Source: Torymus aiolomorphi (taxonomy: Eukaryota > Arthropoda > Insecta > Hymenoptera > Torymidae). From it: a stretch of 64,000 bases of DNA. The position numbers were made by a program, and so were the translations under genes. The stretch spans positions 208,004,297 through 208,068,296 of the forward strand of contig CM070874.1 in NCBI GenBank assembly GCA_036365515.1, in the 5' to 3' direction. The notes under the pieces were generated by a model that was not told the DNA's origin, made no database searches, and saw only the letters and a list, made by a program, of their open reading frames with translations. Positions 39,663-50,830 of the stretch are shown in pieces. Position 1 is the first letter of the stretch. Every line of letters starts with the position of its first letter.

Positions 39663-40827
39663 ATATTACAAAAAAAATTTTACTTATATTCTTATTTTCA
39701 ACTTTAATTATCTATAAAGTCTGCATAGCTAATTTAATCAACCTAAAGCCATTACTATCGCTTGCTCGCGTCGCATGCGCGCATGGCTTGCTCGCATCGC
39801 TTGGGCTGTTCGCACGTGCTTCTCGCATAGTGTAGACACGGCTTAAGATCTTCAAAATATGCAGCCTCAGCACTTCTTTTAGGACAATTATGCCAAACTT
39901 ATGGTTGATCTTGTAAATAAAACTTTTCCTATATTTCACAAGCTCTAATTTTACCACTTGAAAAATATTTTTTTATAAAAACGGCTATAACTTTGGCTCT
40001 AGTGGTCCTAGAAAAATCAGCGACTACGAATTTTAAAGGTTTAGGAACCACCTTTGTATCTATGTTATGTATACGTGTCAAAAATAATTATAAGATGGTA
40101 GAATTCATGACAGTAGAGAGCCATTTTTTATTATTTTAGCTATCGAAAAATTAGATATTATAATGCCCGACAAAAAATTATTTTTTGACTTTTTCCTATG
40201 ATAGGAAAAGAGAATAGTTAGATAACATCATATTCTAATGAAAAATACTTTTATTAATGATTTTTAATTAAAATTCGGTTGATACTGTGACCATGAACAC
40301 GGTTGGTTTTCGCGATTTTTGATGAAAACGTCAATTTCAAAGGGCTGTATCTTGAAGTCTATTTAATCAATTTAGGTCCTCAAAAAAAGAAATTAAAGGT
40401 CTCGTTGAGACAAAAAAAATGAGACCTAGTGAGCTCAAAAATGTGGAACCAGTTACGAGATATAGAGGTTTAAAGATGATCTAAAAATGATGAAATGCAA
40501 TGGCCATATCACAGATCGCCAATAAAACCTAAATCATCATTTCATATCAGTGTATTTTTTTTCTTAAAATTTGAAGAAAGACAAAAAAAATGAGACCTAA
40601 CCGATCTCATTTTGTTAAAGTTTCAACCTTTTAGAATTTTTTGAAAACTGGCTAAAAATAGATCAAAATCAGGGTTTAAAAAAATTCCAGCAGGAATTAG
40701 GAATCAGATAAGGGGCTGAAATTTTGCAGAAGCTATTTTTTTTATATGTACTTTCATAAAAAAGATCGTCGACAAAATCGACGACCCCCCCCGTGCACAC
40801 TTTTTAAAAAAAGTACAGGAACGAGCC

Positions 40828-42339
40828 ATATATATATATATATAATTGTTCACGATTCATTTGAAATCGAAATTGTAACGCGATAGAATATTCTGTTCAC
40901 ACGACACACCGACTATTTACATACTCACACATACACTTTTACACTCGTACACCAGCTACACTATACACTGCGCGAGCGAGTCTATTAATAGCTCTGCTCA
41001 AACCCCCACTCTCGCGACATACCAGTCGTCGCGGCTCTCGCGGAGCTGTTCTGATCGGCCGCTAGCCGGTACACAGCGTGCACGTTCACTCTCGCGAGCA
41101 CTAATAAAACGCCAGTTTAACCAAAACTATTTCTTTATTTAAACGCCGCCTCCGCTAACCCTTTCCTTCACTATCCCCCGTGTAATTGCACCAGTAGCCC
41201 TATAGTAAGAAACAATAATTATAAATATATATACATAGGTTTTACTAACCAGAGAAGCAATATTAATTACTGAAGTGATACAGTGAATTTCTTTAATGAC
41301 TCGTCGAAATTAGACTCATCCCTACAAGCATATTCACCCTTCTGGGACGGTGGAGCTTACGTGTGACCTCAGGGAAGTGTGATAATCCAATTGTCCTTTT
41401 TGGCGCGAGACCTCTTAACGCAGGGCCCTGTGGTGCAAAACATTATTTGGTCGCATTAACCTTGTGAATCCCTATTTTGGGATAAAGAAAAGAAAATTAG
41501 TATTCAATATCGCATGAAAATACAACTATCATTCATAATCTTTGCTTCACTAATTGCCACACTACACTAGTTGAAAGGAAATAGACGGCTGTAATTTAAC
41601 TGTCCTCCCTCTTAGCTTGGAATCGGTATAAGAAATTATAAGAAACCCTATAATTATCCCGAGTCGAAGGTGGAACCACTTGTCGAATATCGTCCTTTGC
41701 CTCTCCCATGTTTAACCTCAATCCCTGGTCACACTCTAAATTGACTTAACCAAATTACGCATAATTCTCCCTTTTTAATAGATATAGATATATTACCTCT
41801 TCCTATAAATAACCCAATAATTTGCATTTATATCGAATTTATAACAATCTAATACTAGTAAAATATACACATACATTGCATATATATAGATACGTAGGAC
41901 AGCTATGAAACTTAAATACGGCCTTTTTGAAAATTAGAGTACACCTTTTACTTCTATAATAATGGTACCCAGCACACGTACCATTCCCAAAGGTTCATGA
42001 AGCCCTCTTCAATAATAAACAATTATTACAGATCTTCCTTAATATAGAACCTAATAAATACGCGTATCAAGCTTAAGGAAATTACCAAGCCCAATCTAAC
42101 ACCGAGTAGAAAACGGTATATAAAAGATTATTACATATATTCTTAGTCGCCAATAGGTTTACATACACACATACAGCTTCATAAGTGCACCCATAAGATT
42201 TAGAAATTAATTAAACTCAATCTAATAGTACATAGAGATAAAATAATTGATTAGGCCATAATTGCACAATATTATATAAACCAAGAACATAAGAATACAA
42301 TTCTTAATGTTCTCTATATATGTATATAAAGTCTTATCA
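40828..42339. other. no gene recognised; LTR-like GC-rich patch at 40873-41190
   Basis: A TGTAACGCG start at 40874, a GC-rich stretch and AATAAAACG near 41105 resemble an LTR. No matching end, duplication or partner was found. The rest (41200-42339) is AT-rich without motifs or reading frames of note. Confidence 0.35.
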
Positions 42340-42343
42340 TTAA

Positions 42344-43002
42344 GGTGGCTAGACACCTTTTTTCTCTGAAATAAGAAGCCACATTTTAATACATAAATGT
42401 AAACTAATTATTTCATACTTTTTACATATAAAAGTGGGTATATTTACCTTACCTTAAAACTTTCTCCGATGGGCCTTGTATATGGTCCAGAACCATAGTC
42501 ATCGATGAAACAAGTTTTTTCACTAACCGTAAGCTTTGAAATTTTCCTGTGGATAGATTGACTTCAGATTTGAACTAAATTACTCCTGAATAGTATAATT
42601 TTAGGATTAAATGTCGGAAAAAATTTTTACATCAGAAAAATTATGAAAAAATATAAAAAATTTTAAAAAATTAAAAAAAAAACTCTTGAAAAACAGCACA
42701 ATTGTTTTTTTCTCATTCGATCAAAAATCCCTACACTCATATGAGAATTATACTATTCAGGAGTAATTTAGTTCAAATCTGAAGTCAATCCATCCACAGG
42801 AAAATTTCAAAGCTTACGGTTAGTGAAAAAACTTGTTTCATCGATGACTATGGTTCTGGACCATATAAAAGGCCCATCGGAGAAAGTTTTAAGGTAAGGT
42901 AAATATACCCACTTTTATATGTAAAAAGTATGAAATAATTAGTTTACATTTATGTATTAAAATGTGACTTCTTATTTCAGAGAAAAAAGGTGTCTAGCCC
43001 CC
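42344..43002. mobile_element. TTAA-flanked MITE with long inverted repeats
   Basis: Ends GGTGGCTAGACACC and (inverted) GGGGGCTAGACACC lie inside TTAA at 42340-42343 and 43003-43006. About 250 bp of each side pair closely (AAACTTTCTCCGATGGGCC; TACTCCTGAATAGTATAAT), leaving a short AT-rich loop near 42620-42720. It is non-coding. TTAA targeting suggests a piggyBac- or Kolobok-type helper. Confidence 0.87.
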
Positions 43003-43006
43003 TTAA

Positions 43007-43883
43007 GAATTGCATAAGAATATTAATACGGTCATTGTACAAGAGAAATGTGAGACGTTATACTATTTATTGGGAGAATTCATATTAGTCTTCGTATCAC
43101 GGTTTCATTTTATAGTTCATATGAGTTTAGCGTTACTGGGTTAGTTATATATCTATCTGTGGGACTTTATATGTGCAAGTATATATGTGCATGGCCATCT
43201 ATATTCGGTTATACGCGTGAGGGTTTAGAAGAAATTATAGAAGTCGGATTTTCCTTTTTTCTCAATTACATACCTTATTAAAGGGGTGTCAAATAAATCC
43301 GAACCATTTGACCCATTGATGGGCCCTTGCATTTACTAGCTGTCTCCATGTAGGAAAGTGTGCATCGCAATGCAAGGAAGGAAACAACTATTTCTGCTCT
43401 GCATAAACGCAACAAAGTCATTGCTGCACAAGGCCTAGTTACACTTCCTCATAGTAACTTTTCTTGAACCGAGGGCCACTCGTCATCTTGTTCGAGTCGT
43501 ATAGGACAACCAGCAATATCTTGGCAATAACTATAAACACCAAAGAAGGAAGAGCCGTATCCGCAATTATCTGGGGATTAGAGTGCATAAATCAAGCCAC
43601 TCAAATCGACGGCCGACGACCCTTGCAGATCTGAAACCGGAAAAGAAAACATACCACAAAGCACCTATGGATCCACAGAAGCAGAGGAAAAACAAAACGA
43701 GTATACTTATCTGATAAAAACCAGAGTTTCCTTTTCTCACCGATCAAGTATTGTTTTTGCCACGCACACGATATCGCCCGCCTGCTCCGTAGATTCGTCA
43801 ACACGTATACGGGAGGTTAATACTCCGACCACGTGACACCAATCTTGCTAGTCGGCGCGACTGTATACATGCGAGACCGTGGT
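43007..43883. other. no gene recognised
   Basis: AT-rich sequence, then a more balanced stretch from 43270 that includes short frames without known motifs. It forms the left flank of the solo LTR. Confidence 0.4.
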
Positions 43884-43887
43884 CTAG

Positions 43888-45239
43888 TGTTACGAACTGC
43901 GTTCGCATGGTCGAGTAACGTAATATTTAGGATCGTTCTGCAATGATAATTCGAATTTAAGAGATTAATTTCAAAATAAATATCAAAATAAATAGCCATT
44001 CGAATAACAAACGTATTGAAACGTATTACTATAAAATAATAATCCCGATAAAGATTTTAACAATAAAATAATGAATTTGTTTAATTAATCAGATAAATAA
44101 TTTTAACCTGTTCCGTAAATAAATAGTAAATAAACAATTAATGAATTTACGATAACCCGAATAGAAATAAACTGTCCTGACGATAGTTAATAATTGCATT
44201 CGTAATTAAATAAATAATAGATGGGCGATCAATATAGCGAAATAAACGTGATAACGTTAATTAATAATTGAATTAACAACTATCTAAAGGAAGCTCGCTC
44301 AAGGTGAAAAGCTCTTGTAGGCATTATTTATTCTAAGAAATCCTCAAGGACAAGTAGCAACGGCCAAGGCATTCAAGAACAAAGAGGGGAGGTAATCGAA
44401 GTCAACAATACCAAGAAGCCAAATTCCAACGGTCAAAAATCACTTAAGAAGGAAAACAATCCAAGGTCAAAACAGAGAGTCAGCATTCCGAGGAGCGTAA
44501 ACACTTCCGAGAATCCATTAGCGAGGAGCGTAAACACTTCCGAGAATCCATGAGCGAGGAGCGTAAACACTTCCGAGAATCCATTAGCGAGGATCGTAAA
44601 CACTTCCGAGAATCATTGCGCAATGGCGCAACAGCCCAACGGCCCGAGCTATCGTCAACAACCAATCACGGACTAGCGGTGTCCCACGTCACTGGAGGAA
44701 GGCGGCCCGTCACCTGCTGCTCATCGCTCTCGACCCTATTTTCAGGTCTGAGGTCCCTTCACCGCCGCTCTCTCTACTTCAGAGTGGGGGAGGCCTCTGA
44801 GGCAACTTGGCGCCCTACAGCCTCTATACCATACTGCCTCCCACTAGCAACCTGAAGCTCCACCCACGATCCAGAATATAAATTGGGCCACACCGCCGGC
44901 ATCGAACACATGAGAAGCTCTGTAGGGAGTTGCACTAGTGCACGAGCTCTGACCATGTCTCTGAGTCAGTCGCCATTACGATTAAAATTCGAGTTAATTG
45001 AATTGTATAGAGTCACGGTCAAAAGTCTATCTATTTGTTACAATTCATAAAGTGTTTAATTAATTTAATAAATCTCGAGTTAAAGTTATTTCTCCGAGTT
45101 CGAGTTTTATTTCAAACTTCCCGCGACTCCTTGCGCTTCAGCGCTTAATTGAGCAAACGTTCCCACATCCTGATTGGTCAACTTGGCGACCATTGCAGAA
45201 ATGACTTTCTACTTGCAAATCCCGACTTGGGTCGTAACA
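43888..45239. mobile_element. solo LTR with CTAG target duplication
   Basis: A 1352-bp block starting TGTTACGAACTG and ending GGGTCGTAACA, flanked by CTAG at 43884-43887 and 45240-45243. It contains a 33-bp tandem repeat, a TATAAAT-type box near 44877 and AATAAA near 45068. This suggests plus orientation with transcription starting near 44900. The complementary TGTTACGA/TCGTAACA ends and perfect duplication make a solo LTR the simplest reading. No internal region remains. Confidence 0.87.
44490..44617. repeat. 33-bp tandem repeat (four units) inside the solo LTR
   Basis: Four units of GAGGAGCGTAAACACTTCC followed by GAGAATCCATTAGC-like sequence. The length is a multiple of three, so a frame stays open through it (ERKHFRESIS repeated), but no longer gene is attached. 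It may be a U3 enhancer-like repeat. Confidence 0.9.
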
Positions 45240-45243
45240 CTAG

Positions 45244-46284
45244 CATCGCAATCGCGCACGCGGTAAAGACAGCTTAAGGGTCCACGTGCAATGCTAGTGC
45301 GCGCATACCCCCAGACTGGCCAATAACACGCGTAGTTCTCTCGCTGCGAGTGCGCCCGTTCCGTGTTTCCTCAACTCTAGTAAAATGAAGGGATCAAGAT
45401 TGAATTTCGAGTAGTAACGTTACACTATTTCATTATTAGGCAAATATAGATGAGTGCACATACACACGTGCACAAGTATACGTCTAATAAATATAGGGAC
45501 TAATAGCATAAGTAAATCTGTATTGGGAAAGGGGTTAGAATAAAACATTAAATAGAATAAATCTTGTTATTATTCTGAATTACTAATACTTCTCACAACC
45601 CTTTCCCTTTTATCGGAATTCCTCATATAACCTTATACGTATGGGAGTATAAGGTCGAAGTAATAGCACAGGTAAGGTACCATATTGACGGAGATGATAG
45701 ATGCCCCGAGAGTGACAACCAATAAGGCGATAGTTTCGAAAGAAATATCGTATTTACGTGAGCGCCATTAATTATTTTGGCTCTCCCGTAACACTGAGTG
45801 ATACATGAGGTTATAAATATACAATATAATTTTCAGTGTTATGTGTAATAATAAATAAACTATAGTATGACGTATTACATGAAGTATTTATAATCCAATT
45901 TTGAAACTTCTGTTAAAAATCAGTTTCAAATGTTTTGAGAATAGAACAAGCGTTTATTGAATAATTATGTGTTATGAGGCTCATAATTTTCATAATAAGT
46001 TTTTGCATAGAAGAAAATATTGCTGAGTGACATGTGAGGTTATAAATATACAATATAATTTATGATGCCGATTTGAAATATTGGTCTGAGCCTTGGTTTA
46101 AAAAGCATCTGTCATCTTCAAAAAATTTAGTCGATATCAGTGCTGTGCTGTTGTACATATTTATTTAAGTGCCAATAAAAAGATTATACCTAATGAACGT
46201 GGGAATACTGAAAAAAGTAAAAATGATATGTTATTGTGAAAATTTCAACGAACAAAAGTGCTCAGTTAATCTAATATATGATTT
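45244..46284. other. no complete gene; small coding-like fragment at 46062-46167
   Basis: The right flank of the solo LTR is GC-rich to about 45410 and then AT-rich. 45836-46060 repeats sequence from 31500-31830. Plus-strand 46062-46167 stays open (DADLKYWSEPWFKKHLSSS … VDISAVLLYIFI), which looks exon-like, but I recognise no family. Confidence 0.35.
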
Positions 46285-46384
46285 CACAAATTCTTGAAGC
46301 TAATGGCCAAATTTACTACCACTCCGGTGTTATTAATTAAAAGGTGATTAATAAAACAACACCATTTTTTTCTTTTTATCCGTC

Positions 46385-46420
46385 GACGTTTCGGACAATT
46401 TTATTTTTGTCCCTCTTCAG
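46385..46420 (-). ncRNA. hammerhead-ribozyme-like motif, left arm
   Basis: Complement of the motif at 49195-49230: CTGAAGA, a six-base stem GGACAA/TTGTCC, then GAAAC and GTC. Confidence 0.5.
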
Positions 46421-46807
46421 GTATCTAATATATACAACCGTAGTTAATATTATTATAATAATTTCCAACAGAGAAATATTTTTCACATGAAATAAATAAA
46501 ACAGAATAAAAAACTTACAATCAAAATGTTAAAAGTCCAAGTGTTACGTGGAAAACAGTCCACCCGTCAATAGTCACATAAACCATTATTTCTCTTTATA
46601 TAGTCTAATATTTAAATAAGTGTGTGTAATAAAGGGTGTGAACGTTCATACATAAGACAGTATATGTAAGTAGGTGGGGCACAGCCCACTAACAGAGTTC
46701 GAGAACGGGAAGAGGTATTAGGCAAACACGTCTGCGAATACGATGGATAGTGTACCGCACATAGCTCTATTAGTTATATGCTCCTAATACAACACACAGG
46801 TTGTTGA

Positions 46808-48780
46808 CCCCGTGGATTCGACTTTGAAAGCAGAAAATGGTGTGTCAATGTTTCGGATATTGAACTTCCTTCTTATGTCAATGACATATTAAAGCTAGGT
46901 GAAAAGTTTAACTTTAATAATAGATTCGACGATAGACTGGCACTAAGTTTTGTTAAGAATTTTGAAGCTTTCCTTAAAAATTATCCTGAAAATGAAGAGA
47001 TCCCGAAAATAAGAGGTAGTTTTCTTAATCTTATAAAAACATTTTATAATAAAGAGTTATCGATTCATTCACATGTTGATAAACAATTTAAAATGGATTT
47101 AGTTAAAACTAAAGAATTTTTGAAACGAAATCAGGATATTTTAATAACGAGAGCTGATAAAGGAAATACCACAGTGATTATTACAAAAGCATCGTATAAT
47201 GAAAAAGTAGAATCGTTATTTGGTGAAAAAATCAAATCAAATCCTCTATCTTCGTTAGAAAGGAAAACTAATGAATTGACAAAATGGTTAAACAAAATCG
47301 ATTTCATATCTAATGGAAAAAAATTAGAACCAGTTTTACTAAAATTTAACATTTCCAAAGCATATGGGTTGATTAAAATACATAAAACGGGTTTCCCAGT
47401 TCGACCTATCATCTCTACCATAAATTCACATTCTTATTTTATTTCAAAATTTCTCGCAAAATTCTTACAAAATAACTTAAAAACTCCGTTTTCTCATATT
47501 GACAATAGTGAAAAACTAAAAGAAAAAATTGATAATATTCTAATTCCGCACGACTACGAAATTATTAGCTTTGATGTTGTCAGTTTATTCACAAATGTAT
47601 CTGAATATTTGGTGTACAATGCTATAGAACAAAGATGGCACCAATTGTATAATAAAATCAATCTGAATTGCTTTGAATTTATTAAGGTTATTAAGTTCAT
47701 ATTAAATAATAATTTTTTTCAGTTTAATGAAAAATTTTATAGACAAACTTTTGGTTGTGCTATGGGAAACCCGATTAGTCCTATTTTATCTGATATTGTT
47801 ATGGAGGATCTAGAAATACATTGTATAAACAAATTACATTCCAAGCCCTTGTTTTATTTTCGGTATGTAGATGATATTATATTATACATACAAAAAAATG
47901 ACATAGAACATACCTTAGACGTCTTTAATTTGTATGATAAAAACTTGCAGTATATAGTAGAAAGATTCAAAAATAATTGTATTAGTTTTCTGGATTTAAA
48001 AATAATGATTAATGATCATAGACATATTATAACGAATTGGTATAGAAAACCTACTTTCTCTGGCAGATATCTCAATTTTAATTCTCACCATCCTTTGGTG
48101 AATAAAATTGCGATTATTTATAGTTTGGTTGATCGAGCAATAAAGCTGTCGCATAAATCCTTTCACAAAAAAAATATTTTTTTCATTAAAGATGTCTTAA
48201 AATATAATAATTATCCACTAGATTTACTTAACTTCTATATAAAAAGAAGACTAAAAAAGATTTATTCGATGTCTAGTTCCTCACATGGAAGTATTAGTGT
48301 TAATAATACTTTTATAAGTTTACCTTTTGTTAAAGAATTAGAAGGCTTCACAAAAAAATTTTTTAAACGCCTTAACACAAATGTAGTATTTAGCATGAAT
48401 AATAAATTGAATAATGTTATAATATTAGGAAAGGATAAGAATAAAAAATGTAATAAGTCTAATGTTATTTATAAAATTAATTGTGAAGATTGTAATGCGT
48501 CCTACGTAGGACAGACATGTAGACGTCTAGGCGTTAGAATAAAGAAAATCATAAAAAATATTGTGGGGATAAAAATTCTTCATTATTTATTCATAAAACA
48601 GAGAACTCACATAATATAAATTTTCAAGACGTAAAAATTTTAGATACAGAATTCAACACCGGTAAAAGATTGTTCACTGAAGCTTTATATATACATACGC
48701 AAAAAAATTTTATGAATAAACAATTTGAAATTACAAAATTACCAAAGGAATACAGTATTTTGATTAATAATGTCGAATTT
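46808..48780 (+). pseudogene. Penelope reverse transcriptase with GIY-YIG endonuclease (late frameshift)
   Basis: The frame is open from 46808, after a TGA, to 48619. The first ATG of the long run is at 47093, but upstream residues (RKWCVNVSDIELPSYVND) look conserved, so the true start may be earlier or across an intron. RT motifs: ISFDVVSLFTNV (motif A), GCAMGNPISPILSDIVMEDLE (motif B) and FRYVDDIILY (motif C, both aspartates intact). A Penelope-type YRKPTFSGRYLN segment follows. The C-terminal GIY-YIG nuclease begins NVIYKINCEDCNASYVGQTCRR. A shift near 48550 moves the rest (NSSLFIHKTEN; RLFTEALYIH) to another frame that runs to about 48780. The enzyme primes reverse transcription from nicked target DNA. 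The RT core is intact, the nuclease is broken. Confidence 0.93.
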
Positions 48781-49194
48781 TTGTCCTCTTAGAATTAGAA
48801 TAACTGAGTATTGTAGACGAGCAGGTATTAGGAGCATATTACTAGTAGAGCTATGTGCGGTACACTATCCATCGTATTCGCAGACGTGTTTGGCTAATAC
48901 CTCTTCCCGTTCTCGAACTCTGTTAGTGAGCTGTGCCCCACCTACATACATATACTGTCTTATGTATGAACGTTCACACCCTTTATTACACACACTTATT
49001 TAAATATTAGACTATATAAAGAGAAATAATGGTTTATGTGACTATTGACGGGTGGACTGTTTTCCACGTAACACTTGGACTTTTAACATTTTGATTGTAA
49101 GTTTTTTATTCTGTTTTATTTATTTCATGTGAAAAATATTTCTCTGTTGGAAATTATTATAATAATATTAACTACGGTTGTATATATTAGATAC

Positions 49195-49230
49195 CTGAAG
49201 AGGGACAAAAATAAAATTGTCCGAAACGTC
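49195..49230 (+). ncRNA. hammerhead-ribozyme-like motif, right arm
   Basis: CTGAAGA (49195-49201), a stem II of GGACAA (49203-49208) with TTGTCC (49217-49222), GAAAC (49223-49227), then GTC (49228-49230). These are the conserved hammerhead core words in the right order. Stem III is minimal or absent, as reported for Penelope ribozymes. I do not see a convincing stem I, so activity is uncertain. Confidence 0.5.
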
Positions 49231-49330
49231 GACGGATAAAAAGAAAAAAATGGTGTTGTTTTATTAATCACCTTTTAATTAATAACACCGGAGTGGTAGT
49301 AAATTTGGCCATTAGCTTCAAGAATTTGTG

Positions 49331-50339
49331 ATATTAGAAGAAATCTACTATTAGCTGCATTATACAAAAACAAAAATAATATCTGATTTCTCACCATGGG
49401 AGACATCAAAATGTTTCAGAGTTCTTAGTAAATATTTTTCTAGACAAGATTCAGATAATAATTTCAAAAAGTTTTATCTATACAAGAATGTCAAGAAAGC
49501 TTTTATTCTCAGTGATTCTTAGTTCATAAACTGGTTGCATTTTTAATTTTACAAGATTATGTGTGGCAATGATGGGTTATTAATTTAAGTAGTTTCAATA
49601 ATAATTTCAAGAACTTATATTTCTACTATAAAAGAATATCGAGAAAACTTTTTTCCTCACATTTTACAAGTCGTGTAGCAATGATGGGTTATTAATACAA
49701 GTGGTCCAATCTAATCTACTGAAATCTGTATAAATCCACCCAGATCCAGCTGGATTTCCCATGTGACATAGATCCAACAGCGTTTCCTAGCTGGATATTT
49801 TTGACCGGGTTCTAGTGATAATTTCAACAAATCCAAGTGTTGAGAATAATATAATTAATTATTGTCTCATGGTGCCAATAATTAATTTCTAAGCTACAAA
49901 AATAATTAATATTATCATGTAGCAGTCTTATAGTAGAACTAATTTAAGGCTTTAATAATCAATTTCTAGTACCAAAAAATGAAAATACTTATAATATTCT
50001 CTGAAAAAAAATTATAAAAATATGAACTAAAAGCTTCGTTTTAAGATCTAATTTGTTCAAAAAAATATCGATCCCTTTAGTATTTATGTAATTTGTCTTC
50101 TTAATAATAATCTTAGAAAGTATAAAATAAGGTATGTATATAAGTTTTTCCTGCAAACTAAAAACATAAAAGAATGATATTTTCATATGACTTTACAATA
50201 ATTAATAGTATTGTTAAATTATCATCATACCTTAGAATATACGTGTTTGATTATATTATTTCAAAATATTTTACTAATGTAATCATTTTTCGAGCTCCTT
50301 GAAGAAACATTCAAATTTAAAACTTTTGTGAATAACTAT
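49331..50339. other. AT-rich, nothing recognised
   Basis: No repeat ends, motifs or reading frames beyond chance. Confidence 0.5.
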
Positions 50340-50830
50340 ACTATCATTTACCCACATAGCATGAAAGCTTACTAGAAACTTCCTGGAAGCTTTCATGAAA
50401 GTTTCGTATGCTTCAGGAAAGCTTCCACGAAAGCTTCCTGAAAGTACCTAATGTCTGGGTCAAATTCATGACAAAAAGCTTCCTCGGAAGATTGCAGGAA
50501 CTGTTTCAAACACTTTTCAGGAAACTTTCGGAAGCTTTCTAGGAACTTTTCAGGAATCTTTCAAAAAGTTCCTGGAAGGTTCATGTAGGCTGTGGGAATC
50601 TTCCAGTAGATTACAGAAAGCTTTAAAAAATACTTTCTACAAGACCAGAATTGATTTATGTCAGTTTGCGAATAGAAGCTTCCAGAAAGGTTCCATGAAT
50701 GCTTCCCGGCAGTACATAATGTATAGGCCAAATTCATGACGAGAAGCTTCCTTGGAAGATTTCAGGAACTGTGTAAGAATCCTTTCAGGAACCTTTCAGG
50801 AACTTAAGGGAGCCTCCGATGGCGGACAAC
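50340..50830. repeat. AAGCTTCC-rich satellite block
   Basis: Begins CCCACATAGCATGAAAGC. It consists of degenerate repeats of the palindromic word GGAAGCTTCC spaced every 10-40 bases. The same opening (CCCACATAGCATGGAAGG) starts the block at 58781, so these are members of one family. Confidence 0.75.

Larger units (their letters stand above)
33912..40827. mobile_element. 6.9-kb element with 980-bp inverted repeats and a spliced gene
   Basis: Outer arms 33912-34893 and 39847-40827 are inverted copies of each other, about 980 bp each. They start GG(G/C)TCGTTCCTGTAC within AT repeats. Inside them lies a second set of ends: GCCGTGTCTACACTATGCG at 34898, and its complement finishing at 39842. These are flanked by TTAG (34894-34897) and TTAA (39843-39846). 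Between the ends is a four-exon gene. Either this is one transposon with roughly 1.05-kb inverted termini, or a TTAA-targeting transposon sits in the middle of a palindromic element. The arms carry no coding sequence beyond short frames. Confidence 0.8.
46285..49330 (+). mobile_element. Penelope-like element between 506-bp inverted repeats
   Basis: Left arm 46285-46790 and right arm 48825-49330 are inverted copies of equal length, 506 bp. They start CACAAATTCTTGAAGC and end inside at CTCCTAATAC. They enclose one RT plus GIY-YIG gene. Penelope elements are known for terminal repeats in direct or inverted arrangement that carry hammerhead ribozymes, and both arms carry such a motif. I did not find a clear target-site duplication. 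Confidence 0.87.
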
